A stretch of 64,000 bases of DNA, taken from Polyangiaceae bacterium (GTDB lineage Bacteria > Myxococcota_A > Polyangia > Polyangiales > Polyangiaceae). Shown here piece after piece: positions 28,785 to 37,555 of this stretch; position 1 is the stretch's first letter; each line of letters begins with the position of its first letter. The position numbers and the translations under genes were made by a program. The notes below the pieces were generated by a model that had not been told where the DNA came from, made no database searches, and saw only the letters and a program-made list of their open reading frames with translations. The DNA is taken from the NCBI GenBank assembly GCA_022842465.1, contig JALHPN010000009.1:1-64000 (forward strand). Direction: 5' to 3'.

Positions 28785-30842
28785 TCAGGTCGCGGCGCCG
28801 CGGGGAGCGAGAGGCGCGGCCCAGGTCCGCGTGAGCACGCCTCGGGGATCGGAGAGGCTCCGGGCGAGCATGAACTGCGCGAGGCGGACCTCCCCGAGCT
28901 CCTGCTCCCATGCCCGGTGGCCGTCGGGCATCGCGTCGACGCCCCCGAAGAGGCTCTTCACGCCGAGCATGCGGCCGGCGTTGGCCAATCCGGCGAGCGC
29001 GGCGCGGTCGCCCGGCGCGGAGGTCGCGCTCACGAGGACCGCCATCGCGAGCTGTCCGGCCGGGATGCCCGGCATGGCGACGAGCGAGCCAGGGCGGGTC
29101 GCGCGGGAGCGCACGTTCCGCACCGGGAGCACTTGAACCTCCGCGTTCGGTAGCGCGTCGTGCACACGCCCCAGCCAGGCGTCGAGCGCGCCGCCGTAGA
29201 CGAGCACCTGGAGGAAGGTGGTGCCATGCGGCGGCGGGGGCCGAGCCGCTTCGAGATACGCGGACGTCGGCGTGAGCGCGACGCACCGCGCGCCGCGGAT
29301 CACCGGAGTCGGCGGCTCGGCGCCGGTCGCGATCACCTGCACGACCCGCCATGTCCGCGAGCTCGGCTCGATGAACGCCGTCGCGTGCCACGTCTCTTCG
29401 GCCGAGGCGACGCGAGCCAGGGCATCGCCGAGCTCCGGAACCTCCGCGATGTACACGGCGACCTCGCGCGGCGCCGGCAGAGGGGAGCGCGCGAGCGTCA
29501 CCTCCGTCACGACCCCGACCTGTCCGAGCCCTCCGAGGACCGCATCGTAGAGCCAGGCGGCCTGCGTGCGCGTCGCGGTCACGACGCGACCGTCGCCCGT
29601 CACGACCACGAGCTCCTCGACGTGGTCGACGAGGAGGCCGTTCTTCACCGAGCCCTTCCCGATCCCGCCGGTCGAGAGCGTCCCGCCCACCGACGCGCGC
29701 ATCCAGCCCGGGACGACCGGCGGGAGCGCGCCCTTCCCGAGCGCGCGAACGAGGTCCGACCACGTCGTACCGGCCCGGACGGTCACCGAGGTCTCGTCCT
29801 CGGCGACGATCCCGGTCAGCTTCTCGGTGGAGAGGACGAGACCGCGCTCTGCGGCGGAGAGCCGTGCGGTGCTCTGCTCACGCCCGCGAACGACGACGCC
29901 GACGTCGTGCTCGCTCGCTTCGCGAAGCAGGCTCGCGACGCCGCTCGTCGATTCGGGCACGAGGACGACGGCCTCGCTGTCGACGCGACCTGTTGCGACG
30001 GCGACGGCGACCGCGGTGGCGATCGCGCCCGCGCCGTTCGACGCGCGCGGCCGAGCACGGGCGCTCGCGGCGCGCGTGACGCGGAAGCTGCGGGTGAAGG
30101 AGAGGTACTGGAGCTTCTCGCGTGCCATCCGCTCGGGGCGCCGCGCGAGCGCCTCGGGGTCGAACGGCTCGGTGCCGGGCAGCGGACAGTCGCACGCGTA
30201 GCGGGCGTTGAGCTCGGCGTGGGAGAGGCTCCCGGTCGGCTCGGCGTCCTGCGGCAGGAAGCTGTCGCGCGACGGATCGTGCGTGAACCCGAGCCCGTCG
30301 AGACCGGCGTGCCAGGGAGGGTCTGCGCGGACCCAGAGCCCGTCGCCGTCGAGCTGATCGCGGAAGTGCTGCACGACGCCGTCGAGCATCGCGCTCGCGA
30401 TGCGCGCGCGGCGGAGCTCGTGGAGGACGCTCAGGTTCACCATGTGGTGGAAGCGCTCGGGCTTCCTGCCCGGGAAGTCCGAGGCGGCCACGTTGCACGT
30501 GTTCCGGTCGACGGTGAAGATCGTCTCGTGGGTGCGCGTCACGTGGACCGTGCCGACGATCTCGGAGGCATCTCGCAGCACGCAGAAGCGGAGGCCGAAA
30601 GGCGCCCAGAGAGTCCGGACCTTGTCGGGCGAGATGTAGTTCCGTTCGACGTCGGTGACGAGCCAGTCGGGGAGGTGCCCGCCGGCCGACGCGCGTGCGT
30701 CGGCGATGGATCGGAAGAGGAGCTTCGAGATCCCCTCTGCCACCCCGGGTCGGCTCGGGTCGACCACCCCGAGCTCGAGCCGGAGCCCTGGCACCTCGAG
30801 CGCGACCACCTTGCCGACGAACATGTCCCGCCCCTGGGTCAT
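28785..30842 (-). CDS. GNAT-like domain fused to FAD-linked oxidase
   Basis: 685 residues in one unbroken frame. Residues about 20-240 resemble a GNAT acyltransferase (VVALEVPGLRLELGVVDP; HELRRARIASAMLDGVVQHF as the acyl-CoA-binding helix). Residues about 275-450 are a PCMH FAD-binding domain (VVVRGREQS, VRAGTTWSDLVRALGKGALPP, SVGGTLSTGGIGKGS, VTGDGRV), and the remainder is the substrate-covering part seen in cytokinin dehydrogenase-like oxidases. No His/Cys bicovalent flavin motif is obvious. The ATG at 30842 is the first Met before conserved sequence. The gene diverges from the thiolase across only 78 bp. The fusion is unusual and its reaction cannot be predicted. Confidence 0.8.
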   Translation of the reverse strand: MTQGRDMFVGKVVALEVPGLRLELGVVDPSRPGVAEGISKLLFRSIADARASAGGHLPDWLVTDVERNYISPDKVRTLWAPFGLRFCVLRDASEIVGTVHVTRTHETIFTVDRNTCNVAASDFPGRKPERFHHMVNLSVLHELRRARIASAMLDGVVQHFRDQLDGDGLWVRADPPWHAGLDGLGFTHDPSRDSFLPQDAEPTGSLSHAELNARYACDCPLPGTEPFDPEALARRPERMAREKLQYLSFTRSFRVTRAASARARPRASNGAGAIATAVAVAVATGRVDSEAVVLVPESTSGVASLLREASEHDVGVVVRGREQSTARLSAAERGLVLSTEKLTGIVAEDETSVTVRAGTTWSDLVRALGKGALPPVVPGWMRASVGGTLSTGGIGKGSVKNGLLVDHVEELVVVTGDGRVVTATRTQAAWLYDAVLGGLGQVGVVTEVTLARSPLPAPREVAVYIAEVPELGDALARVASAEETWHATAFIEPSSRTWRVVQVIATGAEPPTPVIRGARCVALTPTSAYLEAARPPPPHGTTFLQVLVYGGALDAWLGRVHDALPNAEVQVLPVRNVRSRATRPGSLVAMPGIPAGQLAMAVLVSATSAPGDRAALAGLANAGRMLGVKSLFGGVDAMPDGHRAWEQELGEVRLAQFMLARSLSDPRGVLTRTWAAPLAPRGAAT

Positions 30843-30847
30843 CGCAA

Positions 30848-30900
30848 GCGAGGGTAGCGCGACCACGGGCTTCGCACTAAGGTCCGTGGCCTCCCCTCGC
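30848..30900. promoter_or_regulatory. Nested inverted repeats in a divergent promoter
   Basis: GCGAGGG (30848-30854) pairs with CCCTCGC (30894-30900), and inside it CCACGG (30863-30868) pairs with CCGTGG (30884-30889). The two dyads share nearly the same centre (about 30875). They occupy the 78-bp gap between the GNAT-FAD oxidase and the thiolase starts, as expected for an operator controlling both. Confidence 0.45.
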
Positions 30901-30920
30901 GGGACTCGGAGGAACTCGTC

Positions 30921-32114
30921 ATGGCCAAGCTTTCGAAGTCGATCGTCATCGTCTCTGCCAAGCGCACGGCGTTCGGGACCATGCAGGGCGCCCTGAAGGG
31001 CTTCAGCGCGAACGATCTCGCCGTGCACGCCGCGAAGGCGGCGCTCGCGCAGTCGGGTGTCCCCGCGGACGCGGTCGGCCATGTCGTCATCGGCAACGTG
31101 ATGCAGACGAGCGCAGACGCGATCTACTGCGCGCGCCACGTCGGCCTCAAGGCGGGCCTCCCGATCACGACGCCCGCCCTCACGGTGAACCGCCTCTGCG
31201 GGTCCGGGTTCCAGGCGATCATCAACGGCGCCGAGCAGCTCCTCCTCGGCGAGACCGAGGCCGTGCTGGTCGGCGGCACGGAGAACATGACCCAGGCGCC
31301 GCACCTGCTCCGCGGCGCGCGCGACGGCTTCGCGTTCGGCAAGGCTCCGGCGGTCGAGGACTCGCTCTGGAGCGCCCTCACGGACAGCTACTGCAACACG
31401 CCGATGGCCGTGACGGCGGAGAACCTCGCCACGAAGTACGGCATCAGCCGCGCAGACTGCGACGCCTACGCTCTCTCCAGCCAGCAGCGCTGGGCGGCGG
31501 CGAACGAGAAGGGGCTCTTCAAGGACGAGATCGCAGCGATCGACATCACCACCAAGAAGGGGACGACGCAGTTCGCGGTCGACGAGCATCCGCGTCCCCA
31601 GACGACGATCGAGATCCTCGCGAAGCTCGCGCCCGTCTTCAAGAAGGACGGCGTCGTGACGGCGGGCAACGCGTCGGGCATCTGCGACGGCGCCGCGTGC
31701 CTCGTCCTCACGACCGAGGACTTCGCGAAGTCGAAGGGGCTCAAGCCCCTCGCGCGCCTCGTGCAGTGGGGCGTCGCGGGCGTCGAGCCGTCCCTGATGG
31801 GGATCGGGCCGGCCCCGGCGATCAAGAGCGCGCTCTCCCGCGCGGCGCTCGAGCAGAAGGACGTCGATCTGTTCGAGGTCAACGAGGCGTTCGCGCCCCA
31901 GTACCTCGCCGTCGAGAAGGAGCTCGGCCTCCCGCGCGACCGCACCAACGTGAACGGCGGCGCGATCGCGCTCGGTCACCCGCTCGGCGCGAGCGGCGCG
32001 CGCATCACGGCCCATCTCGTCTACGAGCTCGCACGACGCAACGGTCGCTACGCCGTCGGCAGCGCGTGCATCGGAGGAGGACAAGGCCTCGCGGTCGTGC
32101 TCGAGCGCGTCTGA
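30921..32114 (+). CDS. Acetyl-CoA C-acyltransferase (thiolase)
   Basis: 397 residues, full length. Catalytic Cys C93 (NRLCGSGFQ), H353 (ALGHPLGASGAR) and C383 (SACIGGGQG) are all present, as is the QDVDLFEVNEAFA-type motif (KDVDLFEVNEAFAPQ). It condenses or cleaves acetoacetyl-CoA or 3-ketoacyl-CoA. GGAGG lies before the ATG. Whether it is biosynthetic (PhaA/AtoB) or degradative (FadA-like) cannot be settled from sequence alone. Confidence 0.93.
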   Translation: MAKLSKSIVIVSAKRTAFGTMQGALKGFSANDLAVHAAKAALAQSGVPADAVGHVVIGNVMQTSADAIYCARHVGLKAGLPITTPALTVNRLCGSGFQAIINGAEQLLLGETEAVLVGGTENMTQAPHLLRGARDGFAFGKAPAVEDSLWSALTDSYCNTPMAVTAENLATKYGISRADCDAYALSSQQRWAAANEKGLFKDEIAAIDITTKKGTTQFAVDEHPRPQTTIEILAKLAPVFKKDGVVTAGNASGICDGAACLVLTTEDFAKSKGLKPLARLVQWGVAGVEPSLMGIGPAPAIKSALSRAALEQKDVDLFEVNEAFAPQYLAVEKELGLPRDRTNVNGGAIALGHPLGASGARITAHLVYELARRNGRYAVGSACIGGGQGLAVVLERV

Positions 32115-32139
32115 GCGAATCGCGAGGAGAAGGACGGCC

Positions 32140-32667
32140 GTGGCGGATTCGGAGGACGGACGGAAGCCGATGGCGGAGGCGCCGAGGCAGGAGGACCTCG
32201 GGAGATACACGGGGCCCCTGCACGCGGCCCCGTACGCCATGTCCCGCATGGCCCCTGCGTTCGACCTCGTGAACGTCGCGGAGGAGATCCAGAAGGCGGA
32301 CGCGATGCTCGCGACGGTGACGGGGGGTAAGCTCGGGGTCATCGCCGAGCAGATGCGCGCGCTGCGAGAGCAGGCGGCGCGCCTCCTCGAGCGCGCGCGT
32401 CGCGACGCCGACCTCCATCGCGCGCGCTGTCGCTTCGAGAAGAAGGCGGGCGGCGTCTACCACCTCTATCGGGCGAACGAGGACGGCGCGCTCTGGTGGT
32501 CTCTGATGGGCCCGACGGAGTGGTCTCGCCCGCAGCCGCAGACGTTCGAGGGGACCTACCGCCTCGAGGCGGACATGGGGTACACGCGTCTCGACGTGCC
32601 CGACCACGATGTCGTCCCGGCGGCGGATGTCGACGCCGTCCGCGCGCTCTTGAGCCCTCGCGCCTGA
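32140..32667 (+). CDS. DUF2452 family protein
   Basis: 175 residues. The conserved core (VNVAEEIQKADAMLATVTGGKLGVIAEQMRALREQAARLLERA, then CRFEKKAGGVYHLYRANEDGALWWSLMGPTEW) matches DUF2452, a family shared by some bacteria and eukaryotes (C1orf50-like). The function is unknown. The GTG at 32140 follows GAGGAGAAGG (32124-32133), 6 nt away. It lies 25 bp after the thiolase and is probably co-transcribed. Confidence 0.82.
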   Translation: MADSEDGRKPMAEAPRQEDLGRYTGPLHAAPYAMSRMAPAFDLVNVAEEIQKADAMLATVTGGKLGVIAEQMRALREQAARLLERARRDADLHRARCRFEKKAGGVYHLYRANEDGALWWSLMGPTEWSRPQPQTFEGTYRLEADMGYTRLDVPDHDVVPAADVDAVRALLSPRA

Positions 32668-32686
32668 CTCGCGAGCCGTCGCGTGT

Positions 32687-33220
32687 CTAGGGGAGCTGCT
32701 CGATCAGCACGGCGCCTTCGGCTCGCGCGCTGTCGACGTCGTCCCAAGACTCGCCCGAGCAGATGCACCACTCGACGGCGTTCCGCATCGTCTTCACGGC
32801 GTCGAGGGCCGTGCGGAGGCTCGGGAAGACCCACGACAGAGGACCGGGCTGGACCTGATCCCACCCGTACACGAAGAGCGTCACCGTCGAGCTGGCCGAC
32901 ACGGGCGCCTCGATCGCCGCGCTGGCCCGGGCCACGAAGACGTCCGAGTCGTCGTCGGCGTCGTACTCCCCGCGGTCGACCCGGGCGTTCACGCCCGTCG
33001 AGGCGAGCTGCGCGTCGGCGAGGCTCAGGGTCTTCGCGCTCGGCAGGCTCGGCGGGCTCGGCAGGCTTGCGAGGGACGGGATCTCGGTCGTGACCTCGTC
33101 GGGGCCAGTCTCGGTGACGAGCGTGATCGGCAGCACGAGCGCATCCTGCACGTCGGCTGCGGCGGCCGTGCGCCGGCCGGCCAACGATTTCGTGTCACGC
33201 GCTCGACGGAAAACCCCCAT
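32687..33220 (-). CDS. Hypothetical protein
   Basis: 177 residues from an ATG at 33220 (MGVFRRARDTKSLAGRR). No signal peptide and no recognised domain. The centre has a short SLPSPPSLPS repeat and an acidic stretch (GEYDADDDSDVF). The C-terminal third (STVTLFVYGWDQVQPGPLSWVFPSLRTALDAVKTMRNAVEWCICSG) looks folded. It is convergent with the DUF2452 gene (19 bp gap) and divergent from the histidine-kinase pair. Confidence 0.65.
   Translation of the reverse strand: MGVFRRARDTKSLAGRRTAAAADVQDALVLPITLVTETGPDEVTTEIPSLASLPSPPSLPSAKTLSLADAQLASTGVNARVDRGEYDADDDSDVFVARASAAIEAPVSASSTVTLFVYGWDQVQPGPLSWVFPSLRTALDAVKTMRNAVEWCICSGESWDDVDSARAEGAVLIEQLP
33038..33064. repeat. 9-bp tandem repeat within a CDS
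   Basis: gctcggcag, gctcggcgg, gctcggcag: three 9-bp units in frame, encoding the Ser/Leu/Pro run of the hypothetical protein. Confidence 0.6.
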
Positions 33221-33405
33221 GACGACCCTCTTCGCTTTTGGACCGGCAGCGCTCGGGGGACAAGGGTGGAAATCCAAAATCGTACGGCGCGACGCGTCGA
33301 GATTCGTTGGAGGTCCAACGACCGGCGCGGACCGTCGCCTCGGGAGGGAGCTCTCACCTCGCAAAGCCACGGCGAAACCGCATGGCTCCGAGGTAGGATG
33401 GCTTC

Positions 33406-35049
33406 GTGGTGGAGGAGGACCTCACGCCGGCGGAGGGGCGCGGGGGCCGAGCGTCTCCGGGGAACGTCGCGCCGGCGGGGGACGATCCGGATGCGACCCG
33501 TCCGCCCGATGCGCCGGCGCTGCCGGGAGCCTCCGCGCCGGCTCCTGGCTACGGATCGATGCGCGCGGCCGGGCTGCCCTTCGTCCTACCGCTCCCGCTG
33601 CTCGTGACGCTCGTGGCGCTCGCGGTCGCTCTCGCGATCGGGCTCGTCGGTCTCGACCACCTCGCACGCGCCGGGGATGATCGGGCCGGGGCGCGGGCCG
33701 ATCTCCTCGCCGCGACCCTCGCCGCGCGCCTCGCCGATCTCCCGGAGGCAGAGCGCCTCGAGGCAACGCAGCTCGCGGCGCGGCGCATGTCCGCGGAGGT
33801 GCTCCTCGTCACGCCCGAGGCGAAGATCATCCATGCGACGTACGGCGCGCCCGATAGCGCGTCGCTCGCTCGCATGCTCGCCACGAGCCGCGGGGTCGCG
33901 TCGATGCGCCTCGGCCGCACGCGCTTCGCCGTCGCTCCTCTCACGAAGCGCGATGACTCTCCACGCGTCGTCGCGATGGTGGTCGAGCCCACGTCCGCTC
34001 GAGGTGCGTCCGCGCTGGTGACGGCGCTCGTCGCCCTCGCGACCCTCCTCCTCGTCACCGCGCTCACGGTGGCGTACGCGGTCGGACGCGACGTGGAGCG
34101 CGACGTCGAGTTCGTCACCGACCGCGTCCGGGCCATGACGCAGGTCCGCTCCGAGCCGACCGGCGAGCTCATCCCCCTCCGGACGATGGACGAGGTCTCT
34201 GTCCTCACCGCTGCGTTCAACAAGCTCGTGGGTCGCTTCGGCAAGGCCGAGCGCGCGTACCGCGAGGACCTCACCCGCGCCAACGCCGCCGACCGCGAGC
34301 GCGCGGCGTTCCTCGCCGCCGTGAGCCACGAGCTCAGGAGCCCCCTCAACGCGATCCTCGGCTTCGCCGACATCCTGATCTCCGAGGTCGACGGCCCGCT
34401 CACGGAGGCTGCCCGCGAAGAGGTGGAGCAGATCCGCGGCTCGGGCCAGCACCTCCTCACGCTCATCAACGACATCCTCGAGCTCTCTGCGCTCGAGAGC
34501 GGGCAGCTCCGGCTGAGCCGCGCCCGCGTCGACCTCGCCACGATCGTGAACGAGGTCGTGCGCGAGGCGCGCGGGCTGTCCATCGGCAAGCCCGTCGTCG
34601 TGCGGGTGGAGGGGGAAGAGCAGGTCCTCGCCCGCGCCGACGGGCGCCGTGTGCGTCAAATCCTCGGCAACCTGGTCAACAACGCGATCAAGTTCACCCA
34701 ATCGGGCGAGGTCGTCGTCGGCGTCGCCCGCGAGGGGGCGTTCGCCACGCTCTGGGTGCGCGACACCGGGCCTGGCATCTCCGCCGCCGAGCGCGCGCTG
34801 ATCTTCCAGGAGTACAAGCAAGCGCGCGGGGAGGTGCGCCGCCGGCGCGGTACGGGGCTCGGTCTCGCGATCACCCGCCGGCTCGTCACGCTCCACCACG
34901 GATCGATCGAGCTCGAGAGCGAGGTCGGCCGCGGCTCGCTGTTCCGCGTGAGGCTGCCCGTCGGACGGATCGACGCGCCGCCGTCGATGCGCCCGGGCAA
35001 AGCGAGACCCGAGGACGTGCAGGCGTCCAAGCGGCACGGGGGTCCGTGA
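33406..35049 (+). CDS. Membrane sensor histidine kinase (catalytically intact)
   Basis: 547 residues. Pro-rich N-terminus, TM1 (58-80), an extracytoplasmic sensing region (about 85-200), TM2 (203-226), a HAMP linker (227-285), HisKA with H308 (AVSHELRSPLNAI) and a complete HATPase (NLVNNAIKF N-box, VRDTGPGIS, GTGLGLAI). It should autophosphorylate at H308. No response regulator is adjacent. GTG start; TAGGAT at 33394-33399 lies 6 nt before it, which would give a leaderless message. The gene is 31 bp upstream of a second kinase gene. Confidence 0.93.
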   Translation: MVEEDLTPAEGRGGRASPGNVAPAGDDPDATRPPDAPALPGASAPAPGYGSMRAAGLPFVLPLPLLVTLVALAVALAIGLVGLDHLARAGDDRAGARADLLAATLAARLADLPEAERLEATQLAARRMSAEVLLVTPEAKIIHATYGAPDSASLARMLATSRGVASMRLGRTRFAVAPLTKRDDSPRVVAMVVEPTSARGASALVTALVALATLLLVTALTVAYAVGRDVERDVEFVTDRVRAMTQVRSEPTGELIPLRTMDEVSVLTAAFNKLVGRFGKAERAYREDLTRANAADRERAAFLAAVSHELRSPLNAILGFADILISEVDGPLTEAAREEVEQIRGSGQHLLTLINDILELSALESGQLRLSRARVDLATIVNEVVREARGLSIGKPVVVRVEGEEQVLARADGRRVRQILGNLVNNAIKFTQSGEVVVGVAREGAFATLWVRDTGPGISAAERALIFQEYKQARGEVRRRRGTGLGLAITRRLVTLHHGSIELESEVGRGSLFRVRLPVGRIDAPPSMRPGKARPEDVQASKRHGGP

Positions 35050-35080
35050 TCCGGCCGTCGCACGACGCGGGAGGGCCGCG

Positions 35081-37000
35081 ATGAACGAAGCCCCCGCGCG
35101 CCTCGTCGCGCGTCTGGTCGCGGTCCAGATCGGCGTCCACGTGGTCGCGTTCGCGATCACGGCCGCCTTCGCGCCGCGCGTGCTCCTCCTCGAGGAGGCG
35201 GGGCAGGCGCCTGCGATCGCGATCTCCCTCGTGCTCGGGCTCTTCGCCGCGTCCTTCTCCACCGCCGCGACGCTCATCGCGACGCGTCCGCTCGAGCCGA
35301 CGCTCCGCCACCTCGCCCTCGGGTCCGAGGCGGCGAGCCCCGAGAGCCTGATCGCGCTCTATGCCCTTCCAGCGCGCCTCGCGATCGGCGGCGTCGCCTT
35401 CGTGCTCGCCGCCTCGATCGTCACCGTGCTCCCCGGCGTCCGCCCCCAGTCGTTCGATACGACGACGGCGATCGCGCTCGTGCTCCTCCTCTTCACGCTC
35501 CTCAGCACGGCAGCGCTCCCGGCGTACGTCCTCATGCGGGCGTCGGTCGCCGCCGTCCTCGAGCGGGTCCCGGTGCCGGTCGCGCAGCCGGCGCTGCGTC
35601 TCCTCGGCCACCGCCTCTTCGGCAAGGTGCGGCAGCGCCTCGTCCTCGCCGTCGCGGCCCCGGTCGCGTTCGTCGCGCTCGGCGCGGCGCTCTTGGTCGA
35701 CGCCCACGCGCGCGCGCGCGATCAGGAGGCGCGCGTCGAGGACGCTCGGGACATCGCCCACGCCGTGTTCGAGCCGTTGACCCGGGACGGTACGCAGCCG
35801 AAGGCGAGCGGGGTGGACGCGCCGGGGTACGCCCACGTGGTCGAGGCTGCGGCGGCGCTCGGGTATCACGTCGGCGTGACGCGAGCGTACACCGGCGACT
35901 TCGCGCTCGTGCGTGGGGACGACGGCACCACCCAGGTCGCCGTACCGCTCGAGGGAGAGACCGCGCTCGTGCGCTTCGGCACGAGCCGGTCGGCGCCTGT
36001 GACGGCGCTCTACGCCCTCCTCGCCATCGCGGCGGTCGCGCTCGCGGGCATCCTCGGCACGAGGATCGCCGCTGCGTTCGAGAAGGACATCGCGCTCGCG
36101 ACGCGCGCCATCCGCCACGCCGGCGTCGACCAGGTCATGCGGGGTACCATCATTTTGCATGATGCACGTTTCGCGATGGTGCGCGAGCTCGTCGACTCGG
36201 TCGACGGCCTCGGCGGCATCTTCCGGGAGTTCGCGTCCGCGCAGCGCCGCTCGATCGAGGCGCGCGAGGCGACCGAGCGCATGCGCGGCCTCCTCCTCGC
36301 GTCGATGAGCCACGATCTGAAGGCGCCGCTCAACGCCGTCCTCGGCTTCGCGGAGCTCGTCGGGCGGAGCGAGCTCACAGACGGCCAGTACGAGAGCCTC
36401 GCGATCATCGAGCAGCGCGGTCGGGAGCTCCTCGTCCTGATCGACACGATCCTCGACAGCGCCCGCGCCGAGGCGGGCGAGCTCGAGGTCTCGCCCGAGC
36501 CCACCCACGTCGGTGACGTGGTCATGAGCGCGGTGCTCGAGGCGCGCGATCTCACCGTCGGGGCAGAAGTCCAGGTCACGGCCGAGATCCAGCCCGGGAT
36601 GCCGCGGCTCTTCGTCGACGGCACGCGCGTCGCGCAGGCGCTGACCGCGATCGTGATGACGGCGGCGCGCTTCAGCCACAAGGGCATCATCCCGATGCGC
36701 GCGACGCTGCCGGGCGACGGAGATCGGCTCCAGCTCGAGGTGGAGACGAGCGGCGAAGGTCTGCCGTTCGCCGAGCGCGAGAAGATCTTCGACGCCTTCA
36801 AGAGCGCCGAGAGCGCGCGCCGGCAGGGAGGGCTCGGCCTTGGACTCCAGCTCGCCCGGTCGATCGTCGCGATCCACGGCGGCTCGATCGAGGTCGAGGC
36901 CACCAACGGCGGCGGCATCGTCTTCCGCGTCTGGCTCCCCGTCGACCAGGACCGCGCGTCGATCCGCGCGCGCGCGAGCAAGCCTCGCCTCGACCCCTGA
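35081..37000 (+). CDS. Membrane histidine-kinase-like protein with degraded ATP site
   Basis: 639 residues with several N-terminal membrane helices (about 12-30, 45-67, 100-120, 129-150 and 187-206), an extracytoplasmic segment (210-303), another helix (308-328) and HisKA with H411 (SMSHDLKAPLNAV). The ATPase fold is recognisable but key residues are lost: the N-box Asn is replaced (IVMTAARF, T526) and the G1-box Asp is T555 (ETSGEGL). The G2 glycines remain (GGLGLGLQL). It probably cannot bind Mg-ATP normally and may act as a partner of the intact kinase just upstream, which is inference. Confidence 0.9.
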   Translation: MNEAPARLVARLVAVQIGVHVVAFAITAAFAPRVLLLEEAGQAPAIAISLVLGLFAASFSTAATLIATRPLEPTLRHLALGSEAASPESLIALYALPARLAIGGVAFVLAASIVTVLPGVRPQSFDTTTAIALVLLLFTLLSTAALPAYVLMRASVAAVLERVPVPVAQPALRLLGHRLFGKVRQRLVLAVAAPVAFVALGAALLVDAHARARDQEARVEDARDIAHAVFEPLTRDGTQPKASGVDAPGYAHVVEAAAALGYHVGVTRAYTGDFALVRGDDGTTQVAVPLEGETALVRFGTSRSAPVTALYALLAIAAVALAGILGTRIAAAFEKDIALATRAIRHAGVDQVMRGTIILHDARFAMVRELVDSVDGLGGIFREFASAQRRSIEAREATERMRGLLLASMSHDLKAPLNAVLGFAELVGRSELTDGQYESLAIIEQRGRELLVLIDTILDSARAEAGELEVSPEPTHVGDVVMSAVLEARDLTVGAEVQVTAEIQPGMPRLFVDGTRVAQALTAIVMTAARFSHKGIIPMRATLPGDGDRLQLEVETSGEGLPFAEREKIFDAFKSAESARRQGGLGLGLQLARSIVAIHGGSIEVEATNGGGIVFRVWLPVDQDRASIRARASKPRLDP

Positions 37001-37076
37001 GCCCACGCCAGAGCCGAGGGCCGCTCGCCCTCGGTCGTGCGCGCCCGCGGGAGTCGAGCTACGCTGGTAAGAGGTC

Positions 37077-37151
37077 ATGGCGCAGCGAGCGGCTCCAGGC
37101 AACGCGACGTACGACGACATCCTCGGTCTCCCCTACCTCTGGGCGCGCTGA
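37077..37151 (+). pseudogene. Possible Uma2-type remnant, 24 codons
   Basis: ATG at 37077 to TGA at 37149-37151 encodes MAQRAAPGNATYDDILGLPY plus LWAR. The ATYDDILGLP start resembles the N-terminus of Uma2-family (PD-(D/E)XK-like) proteins, which otherwise run to about 190 residues. The next gene's ATG follows 2 bp later. It may be the stub of a deleted gene, a short upstream peptide, or chance. TACGCT at 37060-37065 could be a promoter element. Confidence 0.3.
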
Positions 37152-37153
37152 CC

Positions 37154-37555
37154 ATGGGCGTGTGGGACGAGCTCGACAAGCTCAAGAAGCGGGCGCAGAA
37201 AGAGGTCGCCGATCGCGCGGCGAAGGCCGCTGTGGAGAAGAGCAGGGAGGCTGCCGTCTCCGCCTTCGCGAGCGCGAAGAAGAAGATCGGCGATGCGCTC
37301 TTCGGAGAGGAAGACGCGGAGCCATCGTCCGAGCTTCCCGGGGGAGACGAGCGGCGCTCGAAGGAAGACGCGGCGGGGAGGAAGCTGCGCGAGGCCGCGG
37401 CGCGCCAAGCCGATCGCGTCACCACGGACAGGACGCGCGCGGAGCGCGAGGCGCGAGAGGCCGAGGCGCGGGAGGCGCGCGCACGCGCCAGCGCCGAGGC
37501 CGAGCGGCAGATCGATGACGAGCTCGCCGCCCTGAAGAAGAAGATCGGCAAGTGA
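37154..37555 (+). CDS. Short coiled-coil protein
   Basis: 133 residues, highly charged. MGVWDELDKLKKRAQKEVADRAAKAAVEKSREAAVSAFASAKKKIGDALFG is one amphipathic helix, then an acidic/Ser spacer, then a long Arg/Glu/Ala helix (about 75-133) likely to coil. No membrane segment or enzyme motif. The ATG at 37154 is chosen over an upstream frame extension that lacks helix character. The stop overlaps the GNAT gene start (GTGA). Confidence 0.7.
   Translation: MGVWDELDKLKKRAQKEVADRAAKAAVEKSREAAVSAFASAKKKIGDALFGEEDAEPSSELPGGDERRSKEDAAGRKLREAAARQADRVTTDRTRAEREAREAEAREARARASAEAERQIDDELAALKKKIGK

Noticed and set aside
28785-32342. The same frame as the GNAT-FAD oxidase extended upstream to 32342
   Set aside because: The upstream 500 codons are antisense to the thiolase, which has all its catalytic residues. 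Conserved sequence begins at the ATG at 30842.
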